In this document: piece by piece, positions 32,993-41,028 of the stretch
How positions within the stretch are numbered: position 1 is the stretch's first letter
Layout: each line of letters begins with the position of its first letter
Source of the DNA: Phycisphaerales bacterium
GTDB taxonomy: Bacteria > Planctomycetota > Phycisphaerae > Phycisphaerales > UBA1924
Reading direction: 5' to 3'
Assembly (NCBI GenBank): GCA_029260395.1
Contig: JAJDDJ010000018.1
Coordinates: forward strand, 1 to 64,000
Length of the DNA stretch: 64,000 nt
Notes under the pieces: generated by a model
The model's input: the letters and a program-made list of their open reading frames with translations, nothing else
The model's database searches: none
What the model was told of the DNA's origin: nothing
Made by a program: the position numbers and the translations under genes

Positions 32993-33310
32993 ATGGACAG
33001 CTCGCTCAAATCCCGCGTCGGTCAGGCTCTGTTCTGGGTCGTTCTCTATGCAGTCATATGGGCGATGGGCTGGTTTAGGCCCAGCGACCTGTGGGTGAAC
33101 TTCGTGATTGTCGGGGCCATCTTGGTGAGTCACCTGCCGCCGAGCCCGATTCGGTATTTCTTGGGTGCTATCACGTGGGTGATCGTCGGAGCGGTGCTGT
33201 ACTTCGTGGTCAACCTGACGCACCCGATCTTCCTGATCTTGATCGCGGTAAGCATCGCGCAGAACGTCATTGCCGGAGTCAACGATCTAAAGCCCGTCCG
33301 CCCCGAGTAG
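32993..33310 (+). CDS. Small membrane protein of unknown function
   Basis: 105 residues with three to four hydrophobic helices (LFWVVLYAVIWAMGWF, FVIVGAILVSHL, FLGAITWVIVGAVLYFVVNL, HPIFLILIAVSIAQNVIAG). Start ATG 32993 with AGAAAGG upstream. Divergent to proS. A stretch of about 200 bases with no gene follows. I do not recognise it. Confidence 0.7.
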   Translation: MDSSLKSRVGQALFWVVLYAVIWAMGWFRPSDLWVNFVIVGAILVSHLPPSPIRYFLGAITWVIVGAVLYFVVNLTHPIFLILIAVSIAQNVIAGVNDLKPVRPE

Positions 33311-33498
33311 CGACGCTCTCAGGGGCGCGTTTCTCGGACGCAGCGGCCGAATAACCGAACCCATCCGTACGTCTGTAGCTGGCGAGCGGTTCCGCAAAAG
33401 CGGTCGCAAGTTACATGGCGTATTTGTGGCACGCGCGATCGGTGAATCGCACAGTTAGTTATGGAGCTGTGGGCTCCGGACAGAGAGCTGAGAAGGGG

Positions 33499-33515
33499 AG
33501 AGCCGAAAGGGCTCT
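33499..33515 (+). promoter_or_regulatory. Hairpin over the ribosome binding site of the Gly-rich secreted protein
   Basis: AGAGCC (33499-33504) pairs with GGCTCT (33510-33515) around GAAAG, ending three bases before the ATG at 33519. The Shine-Dalgarno AAGGGGAG (33493-33500) runs into the stem, so its opening could gate translation. Suggestive only. Confidence 0.4.
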
Positions 33516-33518
33516 GCC

Positions 33519-34454
33519 ATGAGACGAGATCTTCTGTGCGTGTTGGCGGTTGTCGGAGGGCTGGGGGGAGTCGCGGGTAGCGCGGCTGCACAGTTCGTCG
33601 ACTTTGGACTGTGGAACCGGTACGTGGACTGGCAGTCGGACACCGAGACCGGCCCGCGTGGCACGGTCTGGGAGTACGGCATCGCCGATGCTTCATCGGG
33701 TGACGCCTGGTACGCCAGCGACTCCGTTCAGCCTCTCACGTGGTCCGGCGGTGACGACCCCGCTGGCGGCAACTGGTCGCACGGCAATCGAGCCGTGTTT
33801 AACCGCTCGGGCATGACCGCTGCCTCCGACGGCTCGGCGCCGTGGATAGGGTGGAACAACCCCGCGGGCGACGGGACCAGTGTGGATATCAACGGCAAGG
33901 TCCGCATCCAGACATCAGCAAGCTCGCCAACGGGGCCGAACGATACGGTGGAATTCGTGGTGGCTAAGCGGGCGGCTGACGGCAGCTTCCACGAGTTGCA
34001 CCGCGCACGCATCAACAGCGCGGAGCTTCGCACCATGGGCGAGTCAGGCATGATCGTCCCTGTGAGCCTGCACGACGTGACCATGAACGATGGCGAGTCG
34101 ATCGTGCTCTCAAGCCGAGTCATGGGCTCGGGCGAAGAGCCCGCGACGGTGCAGCTGATCGATGACATCTCGATCTCGATCGACCCCCCGGTGCAGACGG
34201 GCAGGATCATGGAGGCCGCGTTCAACCGGCCGTTCGGGGGCGGTGGTGGCGGCGGAATCAGTGGCGGCGGCGGTGGTGGTGGCGGTGGAATGCCGGGCTC
34301 GACGGGCGAGCCGCCCTTCCCGACCGAGGACATCCTCGACGGCCCGCCGGATTCGGACGACAGCTCGCAGATGCCCAACATGATCCCGACACCCGGCAGC
34401 GTCGCCGTGATCACCACGCTCGGCGGTCTGGCCGCGATGCGGCGTAGGCGCTAG
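33519..34454 (+). CDS. Secreted Gly-rich protein with PEP-CTERM-like C-terminal sorting tail
   Basis: 311 residues. Signal peptide MRRDLLCVLAVVGGLGGVAG, SAAAQ. The body (about 25-225) is a beta-rich domain (FVDFGLWNRYVDWQSDTETG, SDSVQPLTWSGGD). A low-complexity Gly run (GGGGGGGISGGGGG region, about 238-263) precedes an acidic linker. The end is MIPTPGSVAVITTLGGLAAM, RRRR: proline motif, hydrophobic helix and terminal Arg cluster, the layout of PEP-CTERM and related exosortase signals (variant). It ends tail-to-tail with the QueC-like gene, overlapping by four bases. Confidence 0.82.
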   Translation: MRRDLLCVLAVVGGLGGVAGSAAAQFVDFGLWNRYVDWQSDTETGPRGTVWEYGIADASSGDAWYASDSVQPLTWSGGDDPAGGNWSHGNRAVFNRSGMTAASDGSAPWIGWNNPAGDGTSVDINGKVRIQTSASSPTGPNDTVEFVVAKRAADGSFHELHRARINSAELRTMGESGMIVPVSLHDVTMNDGESIVLSSRVMGSGEEPATVQLIDDISISIDPPVQTGRIMEAAFNRPFGGGGGGGISGGGGGGGGGMPGSTGEPPFPTEDILDGPPDSDDSSQMPNMIPTPGSVAVITTLGGLAAMRRRR

Positions 34455-35119
34455 CGACCAGCAACGGCCTTGGCGGGCATCGCGTATCCCGCGGCTCGCA
34501 GAGCAGGCATCCATCGCTGCCGCTCGTACACGGCCCGTTCGTGGGTGAGCGCGGTCTCCCACCACCACAGCGTGTGCAGGGGCACCGCGAGGTCCAACGC
34601 CAACTCGGCGAGTTGGTCGTCCTCGTAGTCCACCATGGGCAGGGCGATCGTGACCTCCGGCACCTCAGCGCCCGCAGCATCCAGTAGCACGAGCCGGCTC
34701 ACGAGCAGCGCCCGGTCGCAGGCCTCGGCCGCATAATCGAGCGCCTCGCGGTCTCCAATCGCGCGGTCCACGTGGACGGGCCACACGAGCTTGGAGCACC
34801 CGGTGCGGAGCGCGTAGTAGGCGGCGGTGACGAGTTCGTTGGTCGCTGACTCGCCGCGCGAAGGGTCGGCATCCGATGGAAGCGGCGCGAGTGAACCGCC
34901 CACGATCGGCACGCCCAGAGCCTGGGTCTGGAGCTCGACCGCTGCCAACTGTGCCTCGCGCGTGGGCTCCCAGCAGCGGGCGCGCACAGCTCCGACCGCC
35001 GAGACGGGCCTGGCCTCAGCGCCCGCCTTGCCAACCGCGACGGTTTCTTCGGCGGCCATCGCCAGCGCCACCAGGGACGCCAGCCCGCCATCACAGAGAA
35101 CCATCGTGCTGCTCGTCAT
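34451..35119 (-). CDS. Degenerate QueC/PP-loop-like protein
   Basis: 222 residues. The fold order matches 7-cyano-7-deazaguanine synthase (QueC). The first strand and P-loop, STMVLCDGGLASLVALAMAA, stand where QueC has VVLFSGGxDST. A helix follows, NELVTAAYYALRTGCSKLVW. Then comes a substrate-pocket strand, VTIALPMVDYEDDQLAELAL, in place of the usual TPL...K.E...L. The PP-loop Ser and Asp are changed (SGGxDS to DGGLAS), and the C-terminal zinc Cys cluster is missing (WWWETALTHERAVYERQRWM). Catalysis as QueC is therefore unlikely; a binding or regulatory paralogue is possible. It is the last gene of the tgt-yajC-secDF chain. The call rests on my own alignment by eye. Confidence 0.55.
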   Translation of the reverse strand: MTSSTMVLCDGGLASLVALAMAAEETVAVGKAGAEARPVSAVGAVRARCWEPTREAQLAAVELQTQALGVPIVGGSLAPLPSDADPSRGESATNELVTAAYYALRTGCSKLVWPVHVDRAIGDREALDYAAEACDRALLVSRLVLLDAAGAEVPEVTIALPMVDYEDDQLAELALDLAVPLHTLWWWETALTHERAVYERQRWMPALRAAGYAMPAKAVAGR

Positions 35120-35166
35120 GCTCGCTTCTCAGCTTACCAATCGGGCTTGTGCGGTGTGAGACGGTC

Positions 35167-36219
35167 TCAGCGCGCGGCTGCGGGAATGGACGCTTGCCGC
35201 TGATCTCGCAGCCAGTGGGCATACTGAGCGATGCCCTCGGCCGGGCCAACCCTGGGCATCCACCCGAGCGCCTTGGTGGTCGAAGTCAGGTCAGCGAGGG
35301 TGAAGTCCTGGTAGAACGCGCGGACGCTGGCGGGCATCTCGAAGTACTCGGCCTCCTGCTCGCCTTGCGGGATGCCGAGCGCCCCGCGGAGCGACTCCAC
35401 GATCTGGTTGAAGCTGGTGGCAACGCCGCTGCCGCAGTTGTACACGCCGGGCGCTGGCCGGTGATCGGTCCCGATTCCCGCCGCGGCAAGGCTGCACGCT
35501 ACGACGTCGTCGACGAAAACCTGGTCGCGGGCCTGCGAGCCGTCGGTGAACAGGCGGGGCGACTTGCCCGCAAGAAGCTGGGTAGCGAGTTGAAGGACCA
35601 TCGAGGCCATCTTGGCCTTGTGGCCTTCGCCGGGACCGAAGACGTTGAAGTATCGCAGGCCCACTACGCCCGGGGCCTCGCCACCTTCACCCTGCACGCG
35701 CTGGGCGAAGCGACGATGCTCGCACTCCATGAGCCATTTGCTGAACCCGTAGACGTTGTTAGGCCTGCCCGCGTGGTGCTCCTCAAAGGCCTTGCGGTCG
35801 AGCGCGACCGTGGGCGAGCCGTAGGTCGCGGCGCTGGAGGCGTACACAAGCGGGATGCCAGCATCGTGGGCGACTTCGAGCATCTCGCCAAAGCCGTTGA
35901 CGTTGCGTTCGATCATCGCGCGTTCGTCGGCGACGGTGGTGTCGGTCTGCGCGCCGAGATGGAAGATCGCCGAGGGCGTTGCTTCGCTGACCAGCCACGC
36001 CCACTCGACCTCGGCGGAGGTCATGGCGACTACCTCACCGGTGAAGGGCTCTATGCCGGCTCGATCGTGGGCGAGCACCAGATTCTCGAAGCTGCCGCTG
36101 GAGCAGTCATCGACGACCACGATGCGAGCGCCGGGCGATCGGCGTGCTAGCTGCGCGCACAGATTGGAGCCAACGAACCCGGCGCCGCCGGTGACGATGT
36201 AGCACATTTGATCGATCAT
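35167..36219 (-). CDS. ADP-glyceromanno-heptose 6-epimerase-like SDR
   Basis: 350 residues. Extended SDR: NAD motif YIVTGGAGFVGSN, active-site Ser/Tyr/Lys in VYASSAATYGS and NVYGFSKWLME. HldD-type features: LRYFNVFGPGEGHKAKMASM, FTDGSQARDQVFVDDVV, GVYNCGSGVATSFNQIVE, and the ending YFEMPASVRAFYQDFTLADL. HldD makes ADP-L-glycero-beta-D-manno-heptose for the LPS inner core. Related UDP-sugar epimerases are the alternative. It overlaps the LysM gene by four bases. Confidence 0.85.
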   Translation of the reverse strand: MIDQMCYIVTGGAGFVGSNLCAQLARRSPGARIVVVDDCSSGSFENLVLAHDRAGIEPFTGEVVAMTSAEVEWAWLVSEATPSAIFHLGAQTDTTVADERAMIERNVNGFGEMLEVAHDAGIPLVYASSAATYGSPTVALDRKAFEEHHAGRPNNVYGFSKWLMECEHRRFAQRVQGEGGEAPGVVGLRYFNVFGPGEGHKAKMASMVLQLATQLLAGKSPRLFTDGSQARDQVFVDDVVACSLAAAGIGTDHRPAPGVYNCGSGVATSFNQIVESLRGALGIPQGEQEAEYFEMPASVRAFYQDFTLADLTSTTKALGWMPRVGPAEGIAQYAHWLRDQRQASIPAAAR

Positions 36220-36881
36220 CGAGGGCCTCCACCGCTGAGCGATTCGACAGGCGGGATGGTGAGGATCTGGCCCACCCGAAGCGCGTTGGGGCTGGCGAGA
36301 CGGTCGCGGTTGGCCTGGAACAGGGCGTCGGTGTAGCGGGCCGAGCCGTACACACGCTGGCTGATGCGGCTCAGCGAATCGCCCGCGACGACGGCGTACT
36401 CGGCATCGCGCGGAACAGCGGGCGGCATCGCGGGCTCGGGCCTTGCATCGCGGTCGCCCGGCACCCGGAGCACCGCACCGGGCGAGAGGCGATCTGGGCT
36501 CACAAATGGGTTCTCGCGCGCGAGCACGGTCCAGAGCGCTGCATCGCCCAGGAACTCGCGCGCGATCGACTCGAATGTGTCGCCCTGTCGAACGATGTAG
36601 TCAAATCCTTGCTGCTCATCTGCTGGCTCAATTGGTTCGACGGGCAGTAGGTTCGCGTTTGGATCGCTCGGATCAGGCAGACCCGCGACCCCTGATGCAT
36701 CCCATTCGGGCAACTCCTCAACCGGTGGCTCGCTGAGTGCCCCGGCCGGGGGCAGCGAACCAGCGTCCCGGTGGAGCGTCACGCGCTGGCTGCGCGGCTC
36801 CCACGCCCAGTACACCGCGATCCACAGACACACAAGCAGCGACACGCCGCCGGCCAGTCTTGGACCCCGCGCGGCGGTCAT
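36216..36881 (-). CDS. Membrane-anchored protein with two LysM domains
   Basis: 221 residues. An N-terminal anchor (GGVSLLVCLWIAVYWAWEP) precedes a Pro/Glu-rich linker. LysM 1 (about 92-140: YIVRQGDTFESIAREFLGDA) and LysM 2 (about 163-212: YAVVAGDSLSRISQRVYGSA, ALRVGQILTIPP) are both complete. LysM binds N-acetylglucosamine chains of peptidoglycan or chitin. No catalytic domain. ATG at 36881 overlaps the secDF stop by four bases, and its own stop overlaps the epimerase start. Confidence 0.88.
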   Translation of the reverse strand: MTAARGPRLAGGVSLLVCLWIAVYWAWEPRSQRVTLHRDAGSLPPAGALSEPPVEELPEWDASGVAGLPDPSDPNANLLPVEPIEPADEQQGFDYIVRQGDTFESIAREFLGDAALWTVLARENPFVSPDRLSPGAVLRVPGDRDARPEPAMPPAVPRDAEYAVVAGDSLSRISQRVYGSARYTDALFQANRDRLASPNALRVGQILTIPPVESLSGGGPR

Positions 36882-39800
36882 GCAATCGGTTCCACGTCGA
36901 TCACGGTGTCAGCGCCCGAAGCAAACGGCTCCTCTGGCGAGTCGCCGTGTTTGCGCTTGCTCCAGACAAGCGGGGCCGCGATCGCGATAGACGAGTACGT
37001 ACCGACAACGATGCCGGTGAGCATGGCGTAGGCGAACCCACGCACACCCTCACCGCCAAAGACGTACAAAATCAACACCGCGAGCAGCGTGGTGCCCGAG
37101 GTGATGACGGTTCGACTGATCGTTTGGTTGATCGACAGGTTGATGATCTTGGCCGAAGCGAACGGCAGCCGGCCACGGTTCTCCCGGATGCGGTCCATTA
37201 CGATGATGGAGTCGTTGAGCGAGTAGCCGATGATGGTCAGCAGCGCAGCGACCAGATTGAGATCGATCTTGAACGGCAGGATGAGCAGCGCGCGCGCAGC
37301 CGGTTCGATGGTCGGATGCTGGTAGAGCTTCTCGGCAAGAGCAATCAGACCGATGCAGATCAACACGTCGTGAACCAAGCAGATGATCGCAGCCATCGAG
37401 TACCGCACCGAGCCGAACCGGACCCAGATGTAGATTGTGATGAGCAGCAGCGAAAGCGTGACCGCGACCAGCGCCTGGGCGCGAAAGGTCTCGGCGATCG
37501 CGGGGCTAAAGGACTGCACACTCGCGAGCGTCGTCGTGCTCGTCAACGCGTTGCGGACGAGATTCCATTCCTCTGCTGCGAGAGCTATTTCCCACCGCTC
37601 TGGGCTGTCCTGATAGCGTGCCGAGCTGTCGAACACCAGCAGCACAGCCGAGGAGACCGAGCCGGGGCTCCCCTCCAGCACGCGCACTTCCCACTGGCGA
37701 GAGATAGTGCCTGCAAACTCGGGAGAAGCGCGCATGTTCTCAATGCGGGCCACGATCTCGTCGAGCGGGCGCGGCGGGTTGATGTTGTCGATGATGATCG
37801 CAGCGCCGCCGAGGTACCCGCTGACGTTGTCGCGAAAGCTCGGCCTGTCGATGTCATCACCGAGCACGCCGGTGACACTGAGCAGCGGGTAGATCGGGGC
37901 CAGACGGATCTCCTCGATCTCAGTGCCGTTGAACGTGACGGGAGGCCGGGTGTCGATCTGGTCACGGAATGCTTTGGCGAGCTCATCGACGACCGTCTGT
38001 GAGTCGGTGACCGTCGTCTTGATCATGAACAGATCGCTCGAAACACCATCGGAGGCTGGATCGATCGGCAGCACGTCCGCAGTGCCGAGCTTGCGCATGG
38101 GGTCGTCCGTGGGGAAGCTCGACGCAACCTCGGTCACCTTGTCCTGGACCTCTTGGCGAGTAAGGCTGAGACGCTGGCCATCGGGCAGTTCTTTGAACTG
38201 GAGGGTGACCTGCGTGCCGCCGCGGAACTCGGTGTCGAGCATCTCGGCCCGCTGGGTGTAGACCATCCAGAGCCCGAGCCCGACAAAGAACGTCGAGACG
38301 ATGATGAACACGGGCCGGAGCTTGAGCCACTGAACCTTCGGCTCGAGAATCTTGTCGATGACTGGCACCGACGAAGGCAGCATCTTGATGTCTTTCCACA
38401 GGTTGTTGTCCACGAGAATCGCGAAGAACAGCCGGGTGATGACCAGCGCGCTGAACATGGTCGTCACCACGCCGATGCCCAGCGTGATGGCGAATCCCTT
38501 GATCTCCTGCGTGCCCAGGTTGGCCAGCACGACCGTGACGATAAGGTTGGTCACGTTGCCGTCGACAATCGACGAAAGGGCCTTGCTGAACCCGAGCCGG
38601 ACCGCCGCTTTGACTTCCTGGCCAGCGCGGAGTTCCTCGCGGATGCGCTCGAAGATCAGCACGTTGGCGTCCACCGCCATGCCGAACGTGAGCACGATGC
38701 CCGCGATGCCCGGCAGGCTGAAGGTCGCGCTGTTGGCCGCCATCGCGCCCACCAGCAGCAGAGCGTTGCAGCCCAGCGCAATGACCGAGATGAATCCGCA
38801 GCGGAAGTAGTACAGGATCATGAACCCACCGACGACGATCAGCGAGATCACGCCCGCGGCCAGGCCTTGGCGAAGGTTGTCGAGGCCAAGCTCAGGGCCG
38901 ACGGTGCTCTGGCTGAGGGGGCTCGAAGAGAGCTTGCTCTGTAGCGCACCCGAGTTGAGCACGCGGATGATGTAGCGCAGCTCCTCGGGCGGGAACTGAC
39001 CGGTGATCTGGCCCGTGCTTGCAATTCGGCCGATGAGGTTGGGTGCGGTGTAGACCTCGTCATCCAGCAGCACGGCCATGCTGTCGTTGATGTGCTCCTC
39101 GGTGAGCTGGCCGAGCAGCACCGAGCCGCGCGCGTCCATCCGGAAGTTGATCGCCCGGCGGCCGATGTCGTCCTGGCCTGCAAACGAGCTGGCGACCTGC
39201 CACGTGCCGTCCTGCAAGAGGCGGTCGCCCCGGCGGTCCCATGCGAGCATGTAGTACTCGCCGTCCCATTCCTCAACGATGTACCCGCGACCCGAGAAGA
39301 AGCCCGACGGGTTGGCGAGCATTGCCTCGTAACCGGCCACATCGTCGTACCAGTTCTCAATACGGTTGATCTTGTACCAGCCGCGGTCGCGGACGCGGAC
39401 GCTGTCGGGCCCTCGCTCGCGGAACGCCTCGCGGAGCGCCTGCTCGTCGGACTGCGTGCCCGGATCAATAGTGATGCGGAAGCTCAGAACGCCCGAGGCC
39501 CGCAACATGCGGATCAGGTCCGACGGGTCGTCGAGCGTGGTGCGCACTTCCTGGTACGCGTCGTACTTCTCGATCGCGGTGGCGATCAGGCTCTTCTCAG
39601 CGGGGAAGTCTTCTTGCAGTGCGCTGATCGCGAGCTCACGCGGGCTGGGCAGCGTGACCATCTCGCGGTCGGCCTGGCTCTTCTTGAGTCGCTGCTGGCG
39701 TGGCGAGCGGTCCAGGGCTGAACGCACCCGCTCGGCCGAGGGCGAGGCGTTGGCGATCGTGTCACGGGCCAGGTCGTAGGCGAGTTCGAGCTGGGCCGCC

Positions 39801-40348
39801 ATTTCCGCAAGCTTCAGCACGTTCTCGTCGTTTGGATCAGTGGCATCAAGTAGCTGGCGTGCCTCGCGGGCGTTGGTGTACGCCTCCGCCAGGTCCATGA
39901 GCGCCTGTTCGCGCGCAGCGTCTCCCCCCGCGAGATCGGCAAGGGCTTCGGTGCGTTGGGCGCCTTCGAGCCGCATGGCTGCATCGATCTGGTCGGTGGT
40001 GAGCCTGCGTGCCTCGATCGCGTCGAGCGCGTCCTCATACACCACTCTGGCTGCCTTCACGTGCGGGCCGGGCAGCGGCATGGTGATCTCGAGCCGGTCG
40101 CGGCCCTGAGGGACCATCGCGATGTCATAAAGACCGTTGGGATCGACGCGGTCCTTGAGCACGCTGATCAGGTTGCCCATGACCTCGCGCGAGTTCTCGT
40201 CCTGCTTGATCTCGACCGTGTAGACGAGGCTCACGCCGCCCGAAAGATCCTTGCCCAGCCGGAGCGTTTTCTCCGGCGGAATGATCGTCACGATTGCCAG
40301 CAGCAGCAGCACGCCGACCATTGCCAGCTTCAGCCCGGGGTTTCGCAT
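36878..40348 (-). CDS. secDF: SecD-SecF fusion, protein translocation subunit
   Basis: 1156 residues. SecD half: first helix MRNPGLKLAMVGVLLLLAIV, the P1 periplasmic domain, and a five-helix bundle with GMAVDANVLIFERIREELRA. SecF half begins about residue 690 (EFRGGTQVTLQFKE, the SecF FxGGT motif) and ends GYSLNDSIIVMDRIRENRGR and further helices. The protein drives export past SecYEG using the proton gradient. Odd: P1 carries a long alpha-helical, Ala/Asp-rich insertion (about 75-240: YEDALDAIEARRLTTDQIDA and on). The ATG at 40348 follows AGGTGAGA; a GTG at 40366 is possible. yajC lies directly upstream. Confidence 0.94.
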   Translation of the reverse strand: MRNPGLKLAMVGVLLLLAIVTIIPPEKTLRLGKDLSGGVSLVYTVEIKQDENSREVMGNLISVLKDRVDPNGLYDIAMVPQGRDRLEITMPLPGPHVKAARVVYEDALDAIEARRLTTDQIDAAMRLEGAQRTEALADLAGGDAAREQALMDLAEAYTNAREARQLLDATDPNDENVLKLAEMAAQLELAYDLARDTIANASPSAERVRSALDRSPRQQRLKKSQADREMVTLPSPRELAISALQEDFPAEKSLIATAIEKYDAYQEVRTTLDDPSDLIRMLRASGVLSFRITIDPGTQSDEQALREAFRERGPDSVRVRDRGWYKINRIENWYDDVAGYEAMLANPSGFFSGRGYIVEEWDGEYYMLAWDRRGDRLLQDGTWQVASSFAGQDDIGRRAINFRMDARGSVLLGQLTEEHINDSMAVLLDDEVYTAPNLIGRIASTGQITGQFPPEELRYIIRVLNSGALQSKLSSSPLSQSTVGPELGLDNLRQGLAAGVISLIVVGGFMILYYFRCGFISVIALGCNALLLVGAMAANSATFSLPGIAGIVLTFGMAVDANVLIFERIREELRAGQEVKAAVRLGFSKALSSIVDGNVTNLIVTVVLANLGTQEIKGFAITLGIGVVTTMFSALVITRLFFAILVDNNLWKDIKMLPSSVPVIDKILEPKVQWLKLRPVFIIVSTFFVGLGLWMVYTQRAEMLDTEFRGGTQVTLQFKELPDGQRLSLTRQEVQDKVTEVASSFPTDDPMRKLGTADVLPIDPASDGVSSDLFMIKTTVTDSQTVVDELAKAFRDQIDTRPPVTFNGTEIEEIRLAPIYPLLSVTGVLGDDIDRPSFRDNVSGYLGGAAIIIDNINPPRPLDEIVARIENMRASPEFAGTISRQWEVRVLEGSPGSVSSAVLLVFDSSARYQDSPERWEIALAAEEWNLVRNALTSTTTLASVQSFSPAIAETFRAQALVAVTLSLLLITIYIWVRFGSVRYSMAAIICLVHDVLICIGLIALAEKLYQHPTIEPAARALLILPFKIDLNLVAALLTIIGYSLNDSIIVMDRIRENRGRLPFASAKIINLSINQTISRTVITSGTTLLAVLILYVFGGEGVRGFAYAMLTGIVVGTYSSIAIAAPLVWSKRKHGDSPEEPFASGADTVIDVEPIA

Positions 40349-40459
40349 CGCACTCTCACCTGTCACCCCGGCGGAGCCCGGGGGCTGTGGTTCATCGTTT
40401 CAGAACTGTTGGGATTCACCGCTGCGGGCATCGGCCCGGCGGGTCGTTGGGATTCTGCC

Positions 40460-40945
40460 TCAGGCGGCTTCGGCCTCTACCACATCCGAGGCCCCGGCCT
40501 TGTCGGCGGCCTGCTTGATGACCCGCACCACCGAGGCCTTGGTGACCTTCATCTTGGTGTGCGTGGATTCGTCGATCTTGAGCACAACCACGTCATCGCG
40601 GACCTCGCCGATCACGCCGATGATGCCCGCAGCGGTCTGCACCGTGTCGCCCCGCGAGAGGCTCGCGAGCAACTGCTGGGTCTGCTTGCGCTGCTTGCGA
40701 GAGTTCATCATCATCGAGATGATCATGAACGCGAACACGCCCATCATGATGAACAGCATCATGTTCGAACCGGGGGGCGCGGCTTGAGCAGCGGTGGCAT
40801 CGCCGGGCACGAGGGCGGCGCCTTCGCCAACAGGCGCGCCTGTCGCTGGGGCACCCGCCTGACCGGGCACACGGGCTGCGGGGCCGGCGGCCTGGTCCTG
40901 CCAGAAAGTCGAGGCGAGGGTCGGCGATGCGATAGAGGTATTCAC
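40460..40945 (-). CDS. yajC: YajC, preprotein translocase accessory subunit
   Basis: 161 residues. One membrane helix (MMLFIMMGVFAFMIISMMMN, about 62-82) is followed by the classic YajC cytoplasmic tail: RKQRKQTQQLLASLSRGDTV, QTAAGIIGVIGEVRDDVVVL. Before the helix is an unusually long Ala/Pro-rich N-terminal region of about 60 residues, longer than in E. coli YajC. It partners SecDF, encoded next. Tgt upstream and SecDF downstream is the standard gene order. Confidence 0.92.
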   Translation of the reverse strand: MNTSIASPTLASTFWQDQAAGPAARVPGQAGAPATGAPVGEGAALVPGDATAAQAAPPGSNMMLFIMMGVFAFMIISMMMNSRKQRKQTQQLLASLSRGDTVQTAAGIIGVIGEVRDDVVVLKIDESTHTKMKVTKASVVRVIKQAADKAGASDVVEAEAA

Positions 40946-41028
40946 GGCGCGGATTCCTCTCGGGAACTCACAAGGTTGGTTGCAGGGCCACCGGGGCGGA
41001 TCGCCGCGCTCGCTGGCAGACGGTCACT

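Noticed and set aside
40346..40366. GTG at 40366 as secDF start
   Set aside because: The ATG at 40348 has AGGTGAGA upstream and places the first helix at the N-terminus; the GTG adds only six residues with no support.
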